64,000 nucleotides of DNA, from contig NZ_VMSO01000012.1 of assembly GCF_008691045.1 (NCBI RefSeq), positions 20,484-84,483 on the forward strand. Direction: 5' to 3'. The notes beneath the pieces are model-generated. The model was not told the DNA's origin, searched no databases, and saw only the letters and a list, made by a program, of their open reading frames with translations. The position numbers and the translations under genes are program-made. How positions within the stretch are numbered: position 1 is the first letter of the stretch; each line of letters starts with the position of its first letter. Of this stretch, positions 52,678-61,520 are shown piece by piece. This DNA comes from Mediterraneibacter catenae. Its GTDB lineage: Bacteria; Bacillota; Clostridia; Lachnospirales; Lachnospiraceae.

Positions 52678-54237
52678 ATGGAGCTGATCAGAAAGCCGAT
52701 TCATTACACACAGGAGGGGAAGAGTATCTTTGACCAGTTTTATCTGGATGAGGACTACAATGTGCCGGATCAGAAGGAAGATGTCCAGAGGATCATACAG
52801 GGGCAGGCAGAGCTCAGGGCTGAGGATATCCGGCCGGTGGAAAATTATGTGAAGATCACGGGGAAGATGTACTTTACGATCCTGTACATGACTTCATCCG
52901 GTGATCCGAAACCGGCGGTCCTGGAGGGCAAACTGCCGTTTGAAGAGATGGTATACGCTGAGAGTGACGGAAATGAGACCTTTTTCCTGAGAAATGTGCG
53001 GACGGAATTTACAGCGTCTGTCGTCCATTCGAGGAAACTGAGCCTCAGGATGATGGCAGAGATGGAAATCGGCAGAGAGCGGATCCGGGATGAAGAGCTG
53101 ACGGAAAATGTGGAGAGTGATGCGCCGGTTTACCGAAAGACCCGCAATATGAACCTGCTCCGGCTGGCTGTCTCTAAAAAGGATACATACCGGATCAAAG
53201 AAGAAATCACCCTTCCGGGGACAAAAGAGAGCATCGGACAGGTGCTTCTTACTGATATCAGTGTGAGGAAGCTGGATATACGGATGGGACAGGACGAGAT
53301 TCTCCTCCGTGGAGAGATGCTCGTATTCTGCATGTATCTGTCTGCTGAGGAGAAAGCGGACTGGATCGAGCAGAGTGAGCCGTTTGAAGGACGTGTCGTG
53401 TGCGACGGTGTATCAGAGAATATGTATTATCACATTCAGCATTCACTGGATGATACCCTGGCGGACATACGTCTGGATGAAGACGGAGAGATGCGTGTCC
53501 TCGGTATTGAAGCGACACTCAATCTGAGGATGAATATTTATGAGGAAGAAGAGGCAGAAATATTAAGTGATATGTATTCTCTCGAGCAGCAGTGTGTCTT
53601 TGACACGAAGGAGACGGTGCTTGAAGAACTGCTGATGCAGAATCAGTCCAAATGCAAAGTGACGGAACGGCTCTCCCTTCCCGAACTCAAAGAAGATGTC
53701 CTGCAGATCCTTCACAGTCAGGGCAGCATTCAGCTGGAGAGCGAGCAGCATACGGCAGAAGGAATACGTGTAGAGGGGATTCTGCATCTGTCCTTCCTGT
53801 ATCTGCGGGGGGACGATGCGGAGCCGTACGGCAACTGGCAGGGAATGATCCCGTTTTCGTGGCTGATAGAATATCCGGATATGCCGGAACAGGTGAACAG
53901 CAGTCTTTCCTATCACGTAGAGCAGCTTGCGGTAACGCTGGCGGGCAGTGAGGCGGTAGAAGTCAAAGCAATCCTTTCGTTTGAAGTATTTCTGCGCAGG
54001 CTTGTGCCGGTAGAAGTGATCACGGAAGTCCGTACAGAGCCTCTTGATATGAAAGAGCTGTCCGAAAGGCCCGGAATCGTCGGGCATATTGTGCAAAATG
54101 GTGAAGACCTGTGGAGCCTGGCAAAAAAATATATGACAACGATCGACGGAATCAGAGAAATAAATGGGCTAAATGATGAAAAAGTCTCACAAGGGGATAA
54201 ATTATTGATTTTTAAAGAGAATGTGAGTATACTATAG
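52678..54237 (+). CDS. SPOCS (DUF3794) and LysM domain spore protein
   Basis: 519 residues. Two or more SPOCS/DUF3794 domains are seen, each with the VENYVKITGKMYFTILYM or VEGILHLSFLYL type strand, and a C-terminal LysM domain (GHIVQNGEDLWSLAKKYMTT to LIFKENV) that would bind peptidoglycan. Such proteins belong to the spore coat or cortex surface in clostridia (compare SafA, SipL/CotL). SipL of Clostridioides difficile has the same SPOCS-LysM order, so a morphogenetic role is likely. TGAGGAGGAGAG precedes ATG 52678. Confidence 0.87.
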   Translation: MELIRKPIHYTQEGKSIFDQFYLDEDYNVPDQKEDVQRIIQGQAELRAEDIRPVENYVKITGKMYFTILYMTSSGDPKPAVLEGKLPFEEMVYAESDGNETFFLRNVRTEFTASVVHSRKLSLRMMAEMEIGRERIRDEELTENVESDAPVYRKTRNMNLLRLAVSKKDTYRIKEEITLPGTKESIGQVLLTDISVRKLDIRMGQDEILLRGEMLVFCMYLSAEEKADWIEQSEPFEGRVVCDGVSENMYYHIQHSLDDTLADIRLDEDGEMRVLGIEATLNLRMNIYEEEEAEILSDMYSLEQQCVFDTKETVLEELLMQNQSKCKVTERLSLPELKEDVLQILHSQGSIQLESEQHTAEGIRVEGILHLSFLYLRGDDAEPYGNWQGMIPFSWLIEYPDMPEQVNSSLSYHVEQLAVTLAGSEAVEVKAILSFEVFLRRLVPVEVITEVRTEPLDMKELSERPGIVGHIVQNGEDLWSLAKKYMTTIDGIREINGLNDEKVSQGDKLLIFKENVSIL

Positions 54238-54278
54238 GCATAATGTATACAAGATACAGAACACAGTATTAACGAGGC

Positions 54279-54298
54279 AACAGTCCGGCTGACTGTTA
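54279..54298 (+). repeat. Short palindrome resembling a minimal family 1 end pair
   Basis: AACAGTC and GACTGTT flank CGGCT, directly before the ispE ribosome site and followed by ACCTGTTTTT. It resembles the ends of copy E but lacks the TTCAGCC core, so membership is uncertain; it may instead be a weak terminator of the preceding gene. Confidence 0.35.
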
Positions 54299-54319
54299 CC
54301 TGTTTTTGGAGGACATAGG

Positions 54320-55207
54320 ATGAATCAGGTCGAACTGAAAGCACTGGCAAAGATCAATCTGGGACTGGACGTATTGGGAAGAAGAGAGAACGGTTATCAT
54401 GACGTGCGCATGATCATGCAGTCGATATATTTATATGATGAAGTAAAAATAGAGAAGAAAGACACACCGGGGATCGAGGTGGTGACAAATCTGAAATATC
54501 TGCCGGTAAATGAAGATAATATTGCATACAAGGCAGCGCATCTTTTGAAAGAAGAGTTTGACATCAGCGAAGGTGTGAAGATTACTCTGAAGAAACATAT
54601 TCCGGTTGCGGCGGGGCTGGCCGGCGGCAGCTCCAATGCCGCCGCGGTACTGTTCGGCATGAACCGCATGTTCCGCCTGGGACTTTCCCGGAAGGAGCTG
54701 ATGGAGCGGGGCGTGAAGCTTGGGGCAGATGTCCCGTACTGCATTATGCGGGGCACAGTGCTGGCAGAGGGGATCGGAGAAGAGCTAAAGACACTTCCGG
54801 CCATGCCGAAGTGCACGGTGCTGATCGCGAAGCCGCCCATCAGTGTATCGACAAAGACAGTCTATGAAGCGCTGGACTCGAAGGAGATCACGCAGCATCC
54901 GGATATCGACGGTATCATGGAAGGACTGGAACAGCACGATCTGAGAAAGATCGCAGAATGTATGGGAAATGTTCTGGAGGATGTCACGATCCCGATGCAT
55001 CCTGTGATCAGTGAGATCAAGCAGGAGATGACGGATGCCGGAGCGCTGGGCGCCATGATGAGCGGCAGCGGCCCGACGGTATTCGGGCTGTTTGAGAGCA
55101 GGGCGGCAGCCAGGGAAGCACAGAGACGTATCAGAGAAAAGTCACTGACCAGACAGGTCTATGTGACGAATATACACAGTGTGAGGAGGAATCAGAATGT
55201 CGATTGA
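54320..55207 (+). CDS. ispE: 4-diphosphocytidyl-2-C-methyl-D-erythritol kinase
   Basis: 295 residues, GHMP kinase fold. N-terminal KALAKINLGLDVLGRRENGYHDV, the phosphate loop PVAAGLAGGSSNAAAVL near residues 95-111, and MMSGSGPTVFGLF at the C-terminal end. It phosphorylates CDP-methylerythritol in the non-mevalonate isoprenoid pathway. TTGGAGGAC precedes the ATG. Its stop overlaps the GntR gene by 11 bases, a coupling often seen in Lachnospiraceae. Confidence 0.95.
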   Translation: MNQVELKALAKINLGLDVLGRRENGYHDVRMIMQSIYLYDEVKIEKKDTPGIEVVTNLKYLPVNEDNIAYKAAHLLKEEFDISEGVKITLKKHIPVAAGLAGGSSNAAAVLFGMNRMFRLGLSRKELMERGVKLGADVPYCIMRGTVLAEGIGEELKTLPAMPKCTVLIAKPPISVSTKTVYEALDSKEITQHPDIDGIMEGLEQHDLRKIAECMGNVLEDVTIPMHPVISEIKQEMTDAGALGAMMSGSGPTVFGLFESRAAAREAQRRIREKSLTRQVYVTNIHSVRRNQNVD

Positions 55208-55868
55208 TTTTGAAGTTACGATGAATGAATATCTCCCGCTGCGCGATGTAGTATTCAATACTCTGCGCCGGGCAATTCTTCGGGGAGAATTGAAACCGGG
55301 CGAGCGTCTGATGGAAATCCAGCTTGCCAACAAGCTGGGAGTCAGCCGTACTCCGATACGTGAGGCAATCCGCAAGCTGGAGCTGGAGGGACTTGTCCTC
55401 ATGATACCGAGAAAGGGCGCGGAAGTGGCAGAGATCACAGAGAAGAATTTGAGAGACGTCCTTGAAGTCCGCTGCGCGCTTGAAGAACTGGCAGTTCAGC
55501 TTGCGTGCGAACGGATCGACAAAGCAAAACTCCAGGATCTGCATGCTGCGGCAGAACATTTCCGCGAGATACTGGACAGCGACGATATCACGGCGATCGG
55601 CGAGGCGGATGAAGCATTTCATGATGTGATCTTCGCAGCCACGGACAACGAGCGTCTGATCCAGCTCCTGAATAATCTGAGAGAGCAGATGTACCGCTAC
55701 CGCATTGAGTATCTGAAGAAGAAAGAGTGCCATCCGCAGCTTCTGGAAGAGCATGCGGCAATCATAGAAGCTATCGAGGCTCATGATAAAGAGAAAGCGA
55801 CGCAGATCACGACACAGCATATCGCAAATCAGGCGAATACTGTGGTGGATACACTGCGGCACCGGTAG
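55197..55868 (+). CDS. GntR-family transcriptional regulator with FCD domain
   Basis: 223 residues. Winged helix (LMEIQLANKLGVSRTPIREAIRKLELEGLV) followed by an all-helical FCD domain, the FadR/VanR type, with candidate metal-binding Asp and His residues (DEAFHDVIF, EEHAAIIEAI). FCD regulators bind organic acids or metals. The start overlaps the end of ispE, AGGAATCAGA being a moderate ribosome site, so it is probably expressed with ispE. Target genes are not evident. Confidence 0.9.
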   Translation: MSIDFEVTMNEYLPLRDVVFNTLRRAILRGELKPGERLMEIQLANKLGVSRTPIREAIRKLELEGLVLMIPRKGAEVAEITEKNLRDVLEVRCALEELAVQLACERIDKAKLQDLHAAAEHFREILDSDDITAIGEADEAFHDVIFAATDNERLIQLLNNLREQMYRYRIEYLKKKECHPQLLEEHAAIIEAIEAHDKEKATQITTQHIANQANTVVDTLRHR

Positions 55869-55904
55869 CGCTGGCGTACAAGGGAAAACACAGGTGCTAA
55901 ATTG

Positions 55905-55935
55905 TAACAGTTCAGCCCGCGCCATTCGCAAAATC
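55905..55935 (+). repeat. Family 1 repeat fragment H
   Basis: TAACAGTTCAGCCCGCGCCA followed by TTCGCAAAAT is identical or nearly identical to the first 30 bases of full copies; the rest is missing. It lies between the GntR gene and spoIIR. Confidence 0.7.
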
Positions 55936-56003
55936 TCCTGTATATTTTTCTGCGCCTTGTCCATACTCCAAATATCAGATAAAGCGATATGGAGGAGTTA
56001 CAT

Positions 56004-56654
56004 ATGGGCATTACGGAGAGGATATATAAAAAGATCGAAAAGCACGCTGTGAAGATATGCTTTGTACTGGCAGTGCTGCTGGCATCGCTGATCACAACGG
56101 GAGTATACTATAGAGCGGAAGCGGCTGCGCGGGGAGAACTTCAGGAGCATCTGGCGCAGGAGGTGCTCAGATTTCATGTGCTTGCGAACAGTGACAGCGA
56201 TGCTGATCAGGAGCTGAAGCTGGAAGTGCGGGATGCCGTGCTCGCATATATGGACGAAAATATGCCGGAAGCTGAGAGTGCGGAGGACACAGAGGGATGG
56301 GTCCGCGCGCACATTGATGAGATAGAAGAAGTGGGGCGTGCCGTTGTGGCGGGAGCCGGGGCAGATTATCCCGTGAGCGCGGCAGTCACCACATGCTGGT
56401 TCCCGGATAAGAGTTACGGGGACATTACATTTCCGGCGGGAAATTATGAGGCGCTGCGCATCGAGATCGGCGCGGCAGAAGGGCACAACTGGTGGTGTGT
56501 GCTCTATCCGGGGCTGTGTTTTATGGATACCGTAAATGCGGTCGTGCCGGATGAAGGAAAACAGAAATTAAAAAATGTATTGACGGAAGAGGAGTATTCC
56601 AGAGTTACAGCGGATTCTGATTTTAAGATCGGTTGGTTCTTCTGGCAGAGATAG
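56004..56654 (+). CDS. spoIIR: Stage II sporulation protein R
   Basis: 216 residues. A single N-terminal helix (about 18-35) acts as a signal or anchor, and the secreted domain has the SpoIIR signature FHVLANSDSDADQELKLEVRDAVL and later HNWWCVLYPGLC. SpoIIR is the forespore signal that activates the SpoIIGA protease to process pro-sigma-E. GGAGG eight bases before ATG 56004 favours this start over an ATG five codons earlier. The upstream sequence has a GTATA element that could belong to a sigma-F promoter, but the -10 half is poor. Confidence 0.94.
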   Translation: MGITERIYKKIEKHAVKICFVLAVLLASLITTGVYYRAEAAARGELQEHLAQEVLRFHVLANSDSDADQELKLEVRDAVLAYMDENMPEAESAEDTEGWVRAHIDEIEEVGRAVVAGAGADYPVSAAVTTCWFPDKSYGDITFPAGNYEALRIEIGAAEGHNWWCVLYPGLCFMDTVNAVVPDEGKQKLKNVLTEEEYSRVTADSDFKIGWFFWQR

Positions 56655-56658
56655 AGAC

Positions 56659-57852
56659 ATGACAGAGTTTTTAATCAGGCATTTTATAAAAGACTATAAC
56701 GACGTGGAGAAGATATCCGTGCGGACCGCATACGGAGTGCTGGCCAGCATTGTGGGTATCTTCTGCAATGTTTTTTTATTTGCAGTGAAATTTATCGTAG
56801 GCATCATACTGCACAGTGTATCAGTCACGGCGGATGCATTTAACAATTTATCTGATGCAGGATCGTCCATCATCAGTTTTGTCGGAGTGAAGATGGCGGA
56901 GAAACCTGCGGACAGAGATCATCCGTTCGGACACGGAAGGATCGAATATATTGCGGCGTTGGTCGTTTCTTTCCTTGTACTTGAGGTGGGCTTTACATTC
57001 CTGAAGGATTCCATCGGCAAGATCAGGACGCCGGAGACGCTCAATTTCCAGACGGTATCCGTGGTCATCCTGATCCTGTCCATTGCAGTTAAATTATGGC
57101 TGGGCCTGTTTAACCGGAAGCTGGGCGAGAAGATCGACTCCAAGGTGATGATGGCGGTATTTACGGATTCCATGGGTGATGTGATCACCACATCCGCCAC
57201 GATCCTGTCCCTGATCTTCTTTGCGGTAACAGGGATCAATATAGACGGATTTGTAGGCGTCGGAGTGGCACTTGTGGTCATGTGGGCCGGTGTGGGCATT
57301 GCGAAAGATACGCTGGAACCGCTGATCGGCGAGGCGATCGATCCCGAAGTGTATGACAGGATCAAAGAATTTGTAGAGAGCTATGACGGTATTGAAGGGA
57401 CTCATGATCTGATCGTACATAATTACGGACCGGGGCGGAGCATGGCATCAATTCATGCGGAAGTGCCGAACGATGTGGATATCGAACAGTCTCATGAGAT
57501 CATTGACAGGATCGAGCGCGACGCAGCGAAAGAGCTGGGGCTGTTTCTGGTCATCCATATGGATCCGGTAGAGATGAAGGACAAAAAGGTGCTGCTCATC
57601 CGAGAGAAAGCCGTCCAGATTCTGGATGAGCTTGATCCTGCATGCAGTCTTCATGATTTCCGTGTAGTGCACGGAGAGAATCAGATCAACCTGATCTTTG
57701 ATATGGTTGTACCGATCGACTATGATGAAAAGAAGAAAAAGGAATTGGCGATGCACATGGCGGAACGGATGAAAAAAGCAGACGCCAGATATGAGTGTGT
57801 CATAACAGTTGAATCAGATTATGTGGCACAGAGCAGCCCGGATGATAAATGA
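56659..57852 (+). CDS. Cation diffusion facilitator transporter
   Basis: 397 residues. Six membrane helices in the N-terminal half with the CDF metal site SVTADAFNNLSDAGSS and DHPFGHGRIEYIA, then a cytoplasmic ferredoxin-like domain (GIEGTHDLIVHNYGPG, IHAEVPNDVDIEQSHEIID). It exports Zn2+, Mn2+ or Fe2+ in exchange for protons. The C-terminus is extended by about 80 residues with a second ACT-like half, common in clostridial members. It starts four bases after the spoIIR stop; the ribosome site AGAGATAGAG is weak. Confidence 0.9.
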   Translation: MTEFLIRHFIKDYNDVEKISVRTAYGVLASIVGIFCNVFLFAVKFIVGIILHSVSVTADAFNNLSDAGSSIISFVGVKMAEKPADRDHPFGHGRIEYIAALVVSFLVLEVGFTFLKDSIGKIRTPETLNFQTVSVVILILSIAVKLWLGLFNRKLGEKIDSKVMMAVFTDSMGDVITTSATILSLIFFAVTGINIDGFVGVGVALVVMWAGVGIAKDTLEPLIGEAIDPEVYDRIKEFVESYDGIEGTHDLIVHNYGPGRSMASIHAEVPNDVDIEQSHEIIDRIERDAAKELGLFLVIHMDPVEMKDKKVLLIREKAVQILDELDPACSLHDFRVVHGENQINLIFDMVVPIDYDEKKKKELAMHMAERMKKADARYECVITVESDYVAQSSPDDK

Positions 57853-57905
57853 TGTGGAAAAATGCCTGTACTGCTACAGAAAATACATACAGGGAGTGAC
57901 GGAAG

Positions 57906-58649
57906 ATGATGGAAAACAGAACGACAGCAGAAAACAGCAATGCGGGAAGATATGAGTTTGAATGCAGAGTGCGCTACAGTGAGATTGATCACAGAGGGAC
58001 AATGACGCTTCCGGCGCTGATCAATTACTTTCAGGACTGCAGCACATTTCAGTCAGAAGCGATCTGTCTTGGGATGGACAGGCTGAAACACGATAAGAAG
58101 GCATGGGTCCTTTCTTACTGGCAGATCATCGTGGAACGGTACCCGCGGCTGTGTGAGAAGATCACAGTCGGCACATTTGCCACAGAGTTCAAAGGCCTGT
58201 ACGGAAACCGTAACTTCTATATGAAGGACGAAGCAGGAAAGCAGATTGCCTGTGCGAATTCCATCTGGGTATTTATGGATCTGGAGAAAGGAAGACCGGT
58301 CCGTCCCTCGGCAGAGCATATTGAACCCTACGGGACATGCGAACCTCTGGACATGCCATATGAAGACCGTAAGATCGCGCTTCCGGAACAGAGTGAAGCG
58401 GGAGAGCCTTTCCCGGTGCGCAAGTATCATATTGACACAAACGAGCATGTAAATAACTGCCAGTATGTTCAGATGGCGCTGGAGATGGTGCCGGGAGATA
58501 TACAGGTACAGCAGGCGAGAGTGGATTACAAAAAATCTGCGGTACTGGGAGATATGATTTATCCGAAACTGTCGAAAGAGCAGGAACGCACAGTGATAGA
58601 GCTGTGTGATGCAGGCGGAAAACCGTATGCGATCATAGAGCTGAAGTGA
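57906..58649 (+). CDS. Acyl-ACP thioesterase
   Basis: 247 residues, double hot-dog fold of the FatA/FatB-like bacterial family. N-terminal EIDHRGTMTLPALINYFQD and C-terminal YHIDTNEHVNNCQYVQMALE, where DxNxHVNN carries catalytic residues. It releases free fatty acids from acyl-carrier protein. GGGAGTGACGG lies upstream of the ATG. It is followed at 21-base spacing by an alpha/beta hydrolase and then a condensation-type acyltransferase, which suggests a small lipid-ester pathway. Confidence 0.9.
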   Translation: MMENRTTAENSNAGRYEFECRVRYSEIDHRGTMTLPALINYFQDCSTFQSEAICLGMDRLKHDKKAWVLSYWQIIVERYPRLCEKITVGTFATEFKGLYGNRNFYMKDEAGKQIACANSIWVFMDLEKGRPVRPSAEHIEPYGTCEPLDMPYEDRKIALPEQSEAGEPFPVRKYHIDTNEHVNNCQYVQMALEMVPGDIQVQQARVDYKKSAVLGDMIYPKLSKEQERTVIELCDAGGKPYAIIELK

Positions 58650-58670
58650 AGAGGCAGTCCGGGAGAATAA

Positions 58671-59621
58671 ATGAACAAAACGATGCAGGCAATCCTCCAG
58701 GCTCTCTCCTACGGTGGAATTGAAGTAGAGTCAGCCCGGTGGATAGCAGATTTGAAAAAATTAGATCCGATGAGGATTTTTGTGAAAAAACTGGATATTG
58801 AAGTGTATAATGAAGAATATAAAGTGCCGATCCGTCTGTATTTTGCTGATGAGGGGGCTATGGAGTCAGGCAATGAAAATGCGCCTGTGATCATGTTCTT
58901 CCACGGCGGCGGCTGGACGACGGAGAGCGTGGAGACATATGACCGGGTCTGTTCCAGGATGGCGCAGTCTACCGGGCAGCTCGTGATCTCCGTAGAGTAC
59001 AGACTTGCGCCGGAATACAGATTCCCGGTGGGATTTGAAGACTGCTATGCAGCAGCAAAAGCTCTGTTCGGGGGAAGTATTCTCCCGGGAGTATCTCCGG
59101 AGCAGATCACGCTCATGGGCGACAGTGCAGGCGGGAACCTTGCGGCTGCGGTGTGTATGAGGGCCAGAGATACCGGAGACTTTATTCCTGAGAGACAGAT
59201 CCTGATCTACCCTGCGCTCAGCAACTGTTACACAGAAGAGTCGCCGTATGAATCTGTGCGTACAAACGGTACGGGATATCTGCTCACAAGTGTGAAGATG
59301 GAAGACTATCTGAAGCTGTATGAGAGAACGCCCGCAGACCGGGAAAACCCGTATTTTGCTCCGCTGTGCGCTAAGGACTATTCTTCCCTTCCGGATACTC
59401 TTATCCTGACAGCGGAATTTGATCCGTTAAGAGACGAAGGGGAAGAATACGGACGGCGTATGAGAAAGGCAGGAGGACGGGTACGCATCGAGCGGATCGA
59501 AGGCGCGCTTCACGGGTATTTTGCACTGGGAATTGAGCATTTTTATGTGCAGGAGAGCTTCCGGCATATAAACCGGTTTTTAAATGTTGAGCAGGCAAGA
59601 CACGAGCAGGTGCACCAGTGA
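58671..59621 (+). CDS. Alpha/beta hydrolase (HSL/esterase family)
   Basis: 316 residues of the hormone-sensitive-lipase type. The oxyanion motif is FFHGGGW, the nucleophile Ser lies in MGDSAGG, the acid in TAEFDPLRDEG and the base in GALHGYF. No signal peptide is present, so it acts in the cytoplasm on short or medium acyl esters. GGGAGAATAA precedes the ATG. It is cotranscribed with the thioesterase upstream and the acyltransferase-like gene downstream. Confidence 0.9.
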   Translation: MNKTMQAILQALSYGGIEVESARWIADLKKLDPMRIFVKKLDIEVYNEEYKVPIRLYFADEGAMESGNENAPVIMFFHGGGWTTESVETYDRVCSRMAQSTGQLVISVEYRLAPEYRFPVGFEDCYAAAKALFGGSILPGVSPEQITLMGDSAGGNLAAAVCMRARDTGDFIPERQILIYPALSNCYTEESPYESVRTNGTGYLLTSVKMEDYLKLYERTPADRENPYFAPLCAKDYSSLPDTLILTAEFDPLRDEGEEYGRRMRKAGGRVRIERIEGALHGYFALGIEHFYVQESFRHINRFLNVEQARHEQVHQ

Positions 59622-59642
59622 TCCGAAAGGGGACAAAGCGTT

Positions 59643-61454
59643 ATGAAAGAAAAACGACAGAACCGATGGAGAAAACTGGATAATGCAGCCCAGGCATTCC
59701 CGGCAGCCACGGGAAAAAAGGATTCCAGAGTGTTCCGCTTTTACTGTGTCCTGAAGGAAAAAGTGGATGCGGACAGGCTGCAGGGAGCGCTGGATCTGAC
59801 ACTGGAAAAATATCCTCTCTTCCGGTCTGTACTGCGCAAAGGGCTGTTCTGGTTTTATATGGAGCCAAGGGCGCTTCCGGCGCTTGTGAAGCCGGAGGAC
59901 CGGCCGCCGTGCGGCAGGATTTATGTTCCGGATCAGAAGAAATTGCTTTTTGAAGTCTCTTATTATAAAAACAGGATCAATCTCGAAGTATTTCACGGGC
60001 TGACCGACGGCACCGGCGCCATGCAGTTTCTGAAAGAGCTTGTGAGAAATTATCTGGTACTTACATATCCTGAACAGGAATTTCCGGAAACAGACGGCGG
60101 TGAAATACTTACGGACAGCGATTATGAGGAAGACAGCTTCTCTCAGTATTATACAGGGAAGAAAAGGAGCAATAAAAGATCCCGGAAAGCATTTCAGCTT
60201 AAGGGTGACCGCCTGGAGCAGGCGGAGATGGAGATCACGGAGCTGCATCTCTCGGCATCGGCAGTCCACAGGAAAGCGAAAGAATACGGAGTATCAGTTA
60301 CGACTTATCTTGCTGCGGCATTTCTCTATGCAATCTATGAAGAAGTGCCCAAGAGCGGCCTGAGACGTCCGGTATCTCTCATGATTCCGGTGAATCTGAG
60401 AAATTTCTTCCCGTCGGGATCTATGACAAACTTCTGGAGCTGGATTGAGACGGCATATGACTTTAAAGAAGATACGACGCTGGAAGACGTTCTCATGAAA
60501 ATGAAGGAAATGTTTGCAAAAGAGTCTCTTGAGAAAGAAATCTCGGGGCGTATGAATGATCTGGTGCATCTGGAAAAAAATCTCTTTCTGCGTGCGGTCC
60601 CTCTCGAGATAAAAAATCTGTTCCTGCTGGCGGGAACGACGCTGGGCGGGCGCAGTGTGACGGCGGTGTACTCTAATATCGGGAGAATCCAGATGGCGCC
60701 GGAGTACGACGATTACATTGAGCGTTTCGGATTTTTTGCCAGTACAGATAAAATGCAGATGTGTTCCTGCTCATATGGGGATTCTCTTGTGCTCGGCCTG
60801 ACATCGAAGATCGTAGGACCGAATATATGCAGGAATTTTATCAGTATACTTCAGAAGGACGGGATTGAGTGCCGCATCCAGGAAAATGATTTCCCGGGAT
60901 ATCATGAGAAACCGTCGAGAAGAGCGCTTATGGGACTTAAGATATTCTCGTTTACATGCACGGCGGCGGTAGTGATCTGCTGGATGCTTGATTACCTGCT
61001 GACTTTCGGCCGGTGGTGGGCAGGATATGTGACAGCGGGAGTATTCTGTACATGGCTGCTTATCATGGTGGGATACCGTAAGAGGAAGAATCCGCTGAAA
61101 AACGGGATGTGGCAGCTTGTGATCGTAACGGTCGGTTCTGTTTTGTGGGATATATTTACCGGATGGCAGGGCTGGTCCGTTGACTATGTCGTCCCGCTGG
61201 CGATCCTTGTAAATATGCTGTCCATGATCATTATATCAGCGGCGGGTAAAATGGAGGTATCAGAATATCTTTTCTATCTGGTCCAGGCGGGCACATGCGG
61301 CCTGATCCCGTTTATCCTTCTGGCTGCCGGCGCAGCTTCCGTGCCGTATCCGTCTGTCATATGCTCGGGAGTGAGCCTGCTGTTCCTGCTGGGACTTGCG
61401 ATATTTAAGTGGAAGGACTTTGTCAGGGAAGTCCAGAAAAAATTCCGCGTCTGA
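59643..61454 (+). CDS. DUF6320/condensation-like acyltransferase with membrane domain
   Basis: 603 residues. The N-terminal 420 residues resemble the condensation/alcohol-acetyltransferase superfamily, with the HxxxDG-type site as FHGLTDGTGAMQFL and a second-lobe PVNLRNFFPSGSMTN segment. The C-terminal 180 residues hold about six membrane helices, as in DUF6320 proteins. It may transfer an acyl group to an alcohol or lipid at the membrane. With the thioesterase and hydrolase genes it forms a probable three-gene operon. Substrates are unknown. Its stop codon lies in the left arm of the terminator. Confidence 0.75.
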   Translation: MKEKRQNRWRKLDNAAQAFPAATGKKDSRVFRFYCVLKEKVDADRLQGALDLTLEKYPLFRSVLRKGLFWFYMEPRALPALVKPEDRPPCGRIYVPDQKKLLFEVSYYKNRINLEVFHGLTDGTGAMQFLKELVRNYLVLTYPEQEFPETDGGEILTDSDYEEDSFSQYYTGKKRSNKRSRKAFQLKGDRLEQAEMEITELHLSASAVHRKAKEYGVSVTTYLAAAFLYAIYEEVPKSGLRRPVSLMIPVNLRNFFPSGSMTNFWSWIETAYDFKEDTTLEDVLMKMKEMFAKESLEKEISGRMNDLVHLEKNLFLRAVPLEIKNLFLLAGTTLGGRSVTAVYSNIGRIQMAPEYDDYIERFGFFASTDKMQMCSCSYGDSLVLGLTSKIVGPNICRNFISILQKDGIECRIQENDFPGYHEKPSRRALMGLKIFSFTCTAAVVICWMLDYLLTFGRWWAGYVTAGVFCTWLLIMVGYRKRKNPLKNGMWQLVIVTVGSVLWDIFTGWQGWSVDYVVPLAILVNMLSMIIISAAGKMEVSEYLFYLVQAGTCGLIPFILLAAGAASVPYPSVICSGVSLLFLLGLAIFKWKDFVREVQKKFRV

Positions 61455-61492
61455 GAACCGGACTTGTTTCCGGTCGGACGCGGAATTTTTTT
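61437..61492. terminator. Bidirectional intrinsic terminator
   Basis: AAAAATTCCGCGTC pairs with GACGCGGAATTTTT, with an inner ACCGGA-TCCGGT hairpin; T runs flank both sides. It overlaps the last codons of the acyltransferase gene and also faces the convergent HAD gene. Confidence 0.85.
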
Positions 61493-61520
61493 GGATTCTG
61501 ATTTTGAATCTGATGGGGAT

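Noticed and set aside
4997..55935. CRISPR array
   Set aside because: Family 1 copies are dispersed tens of kilobases apart, have inverted ends, and no spacer array or cas gene is present.
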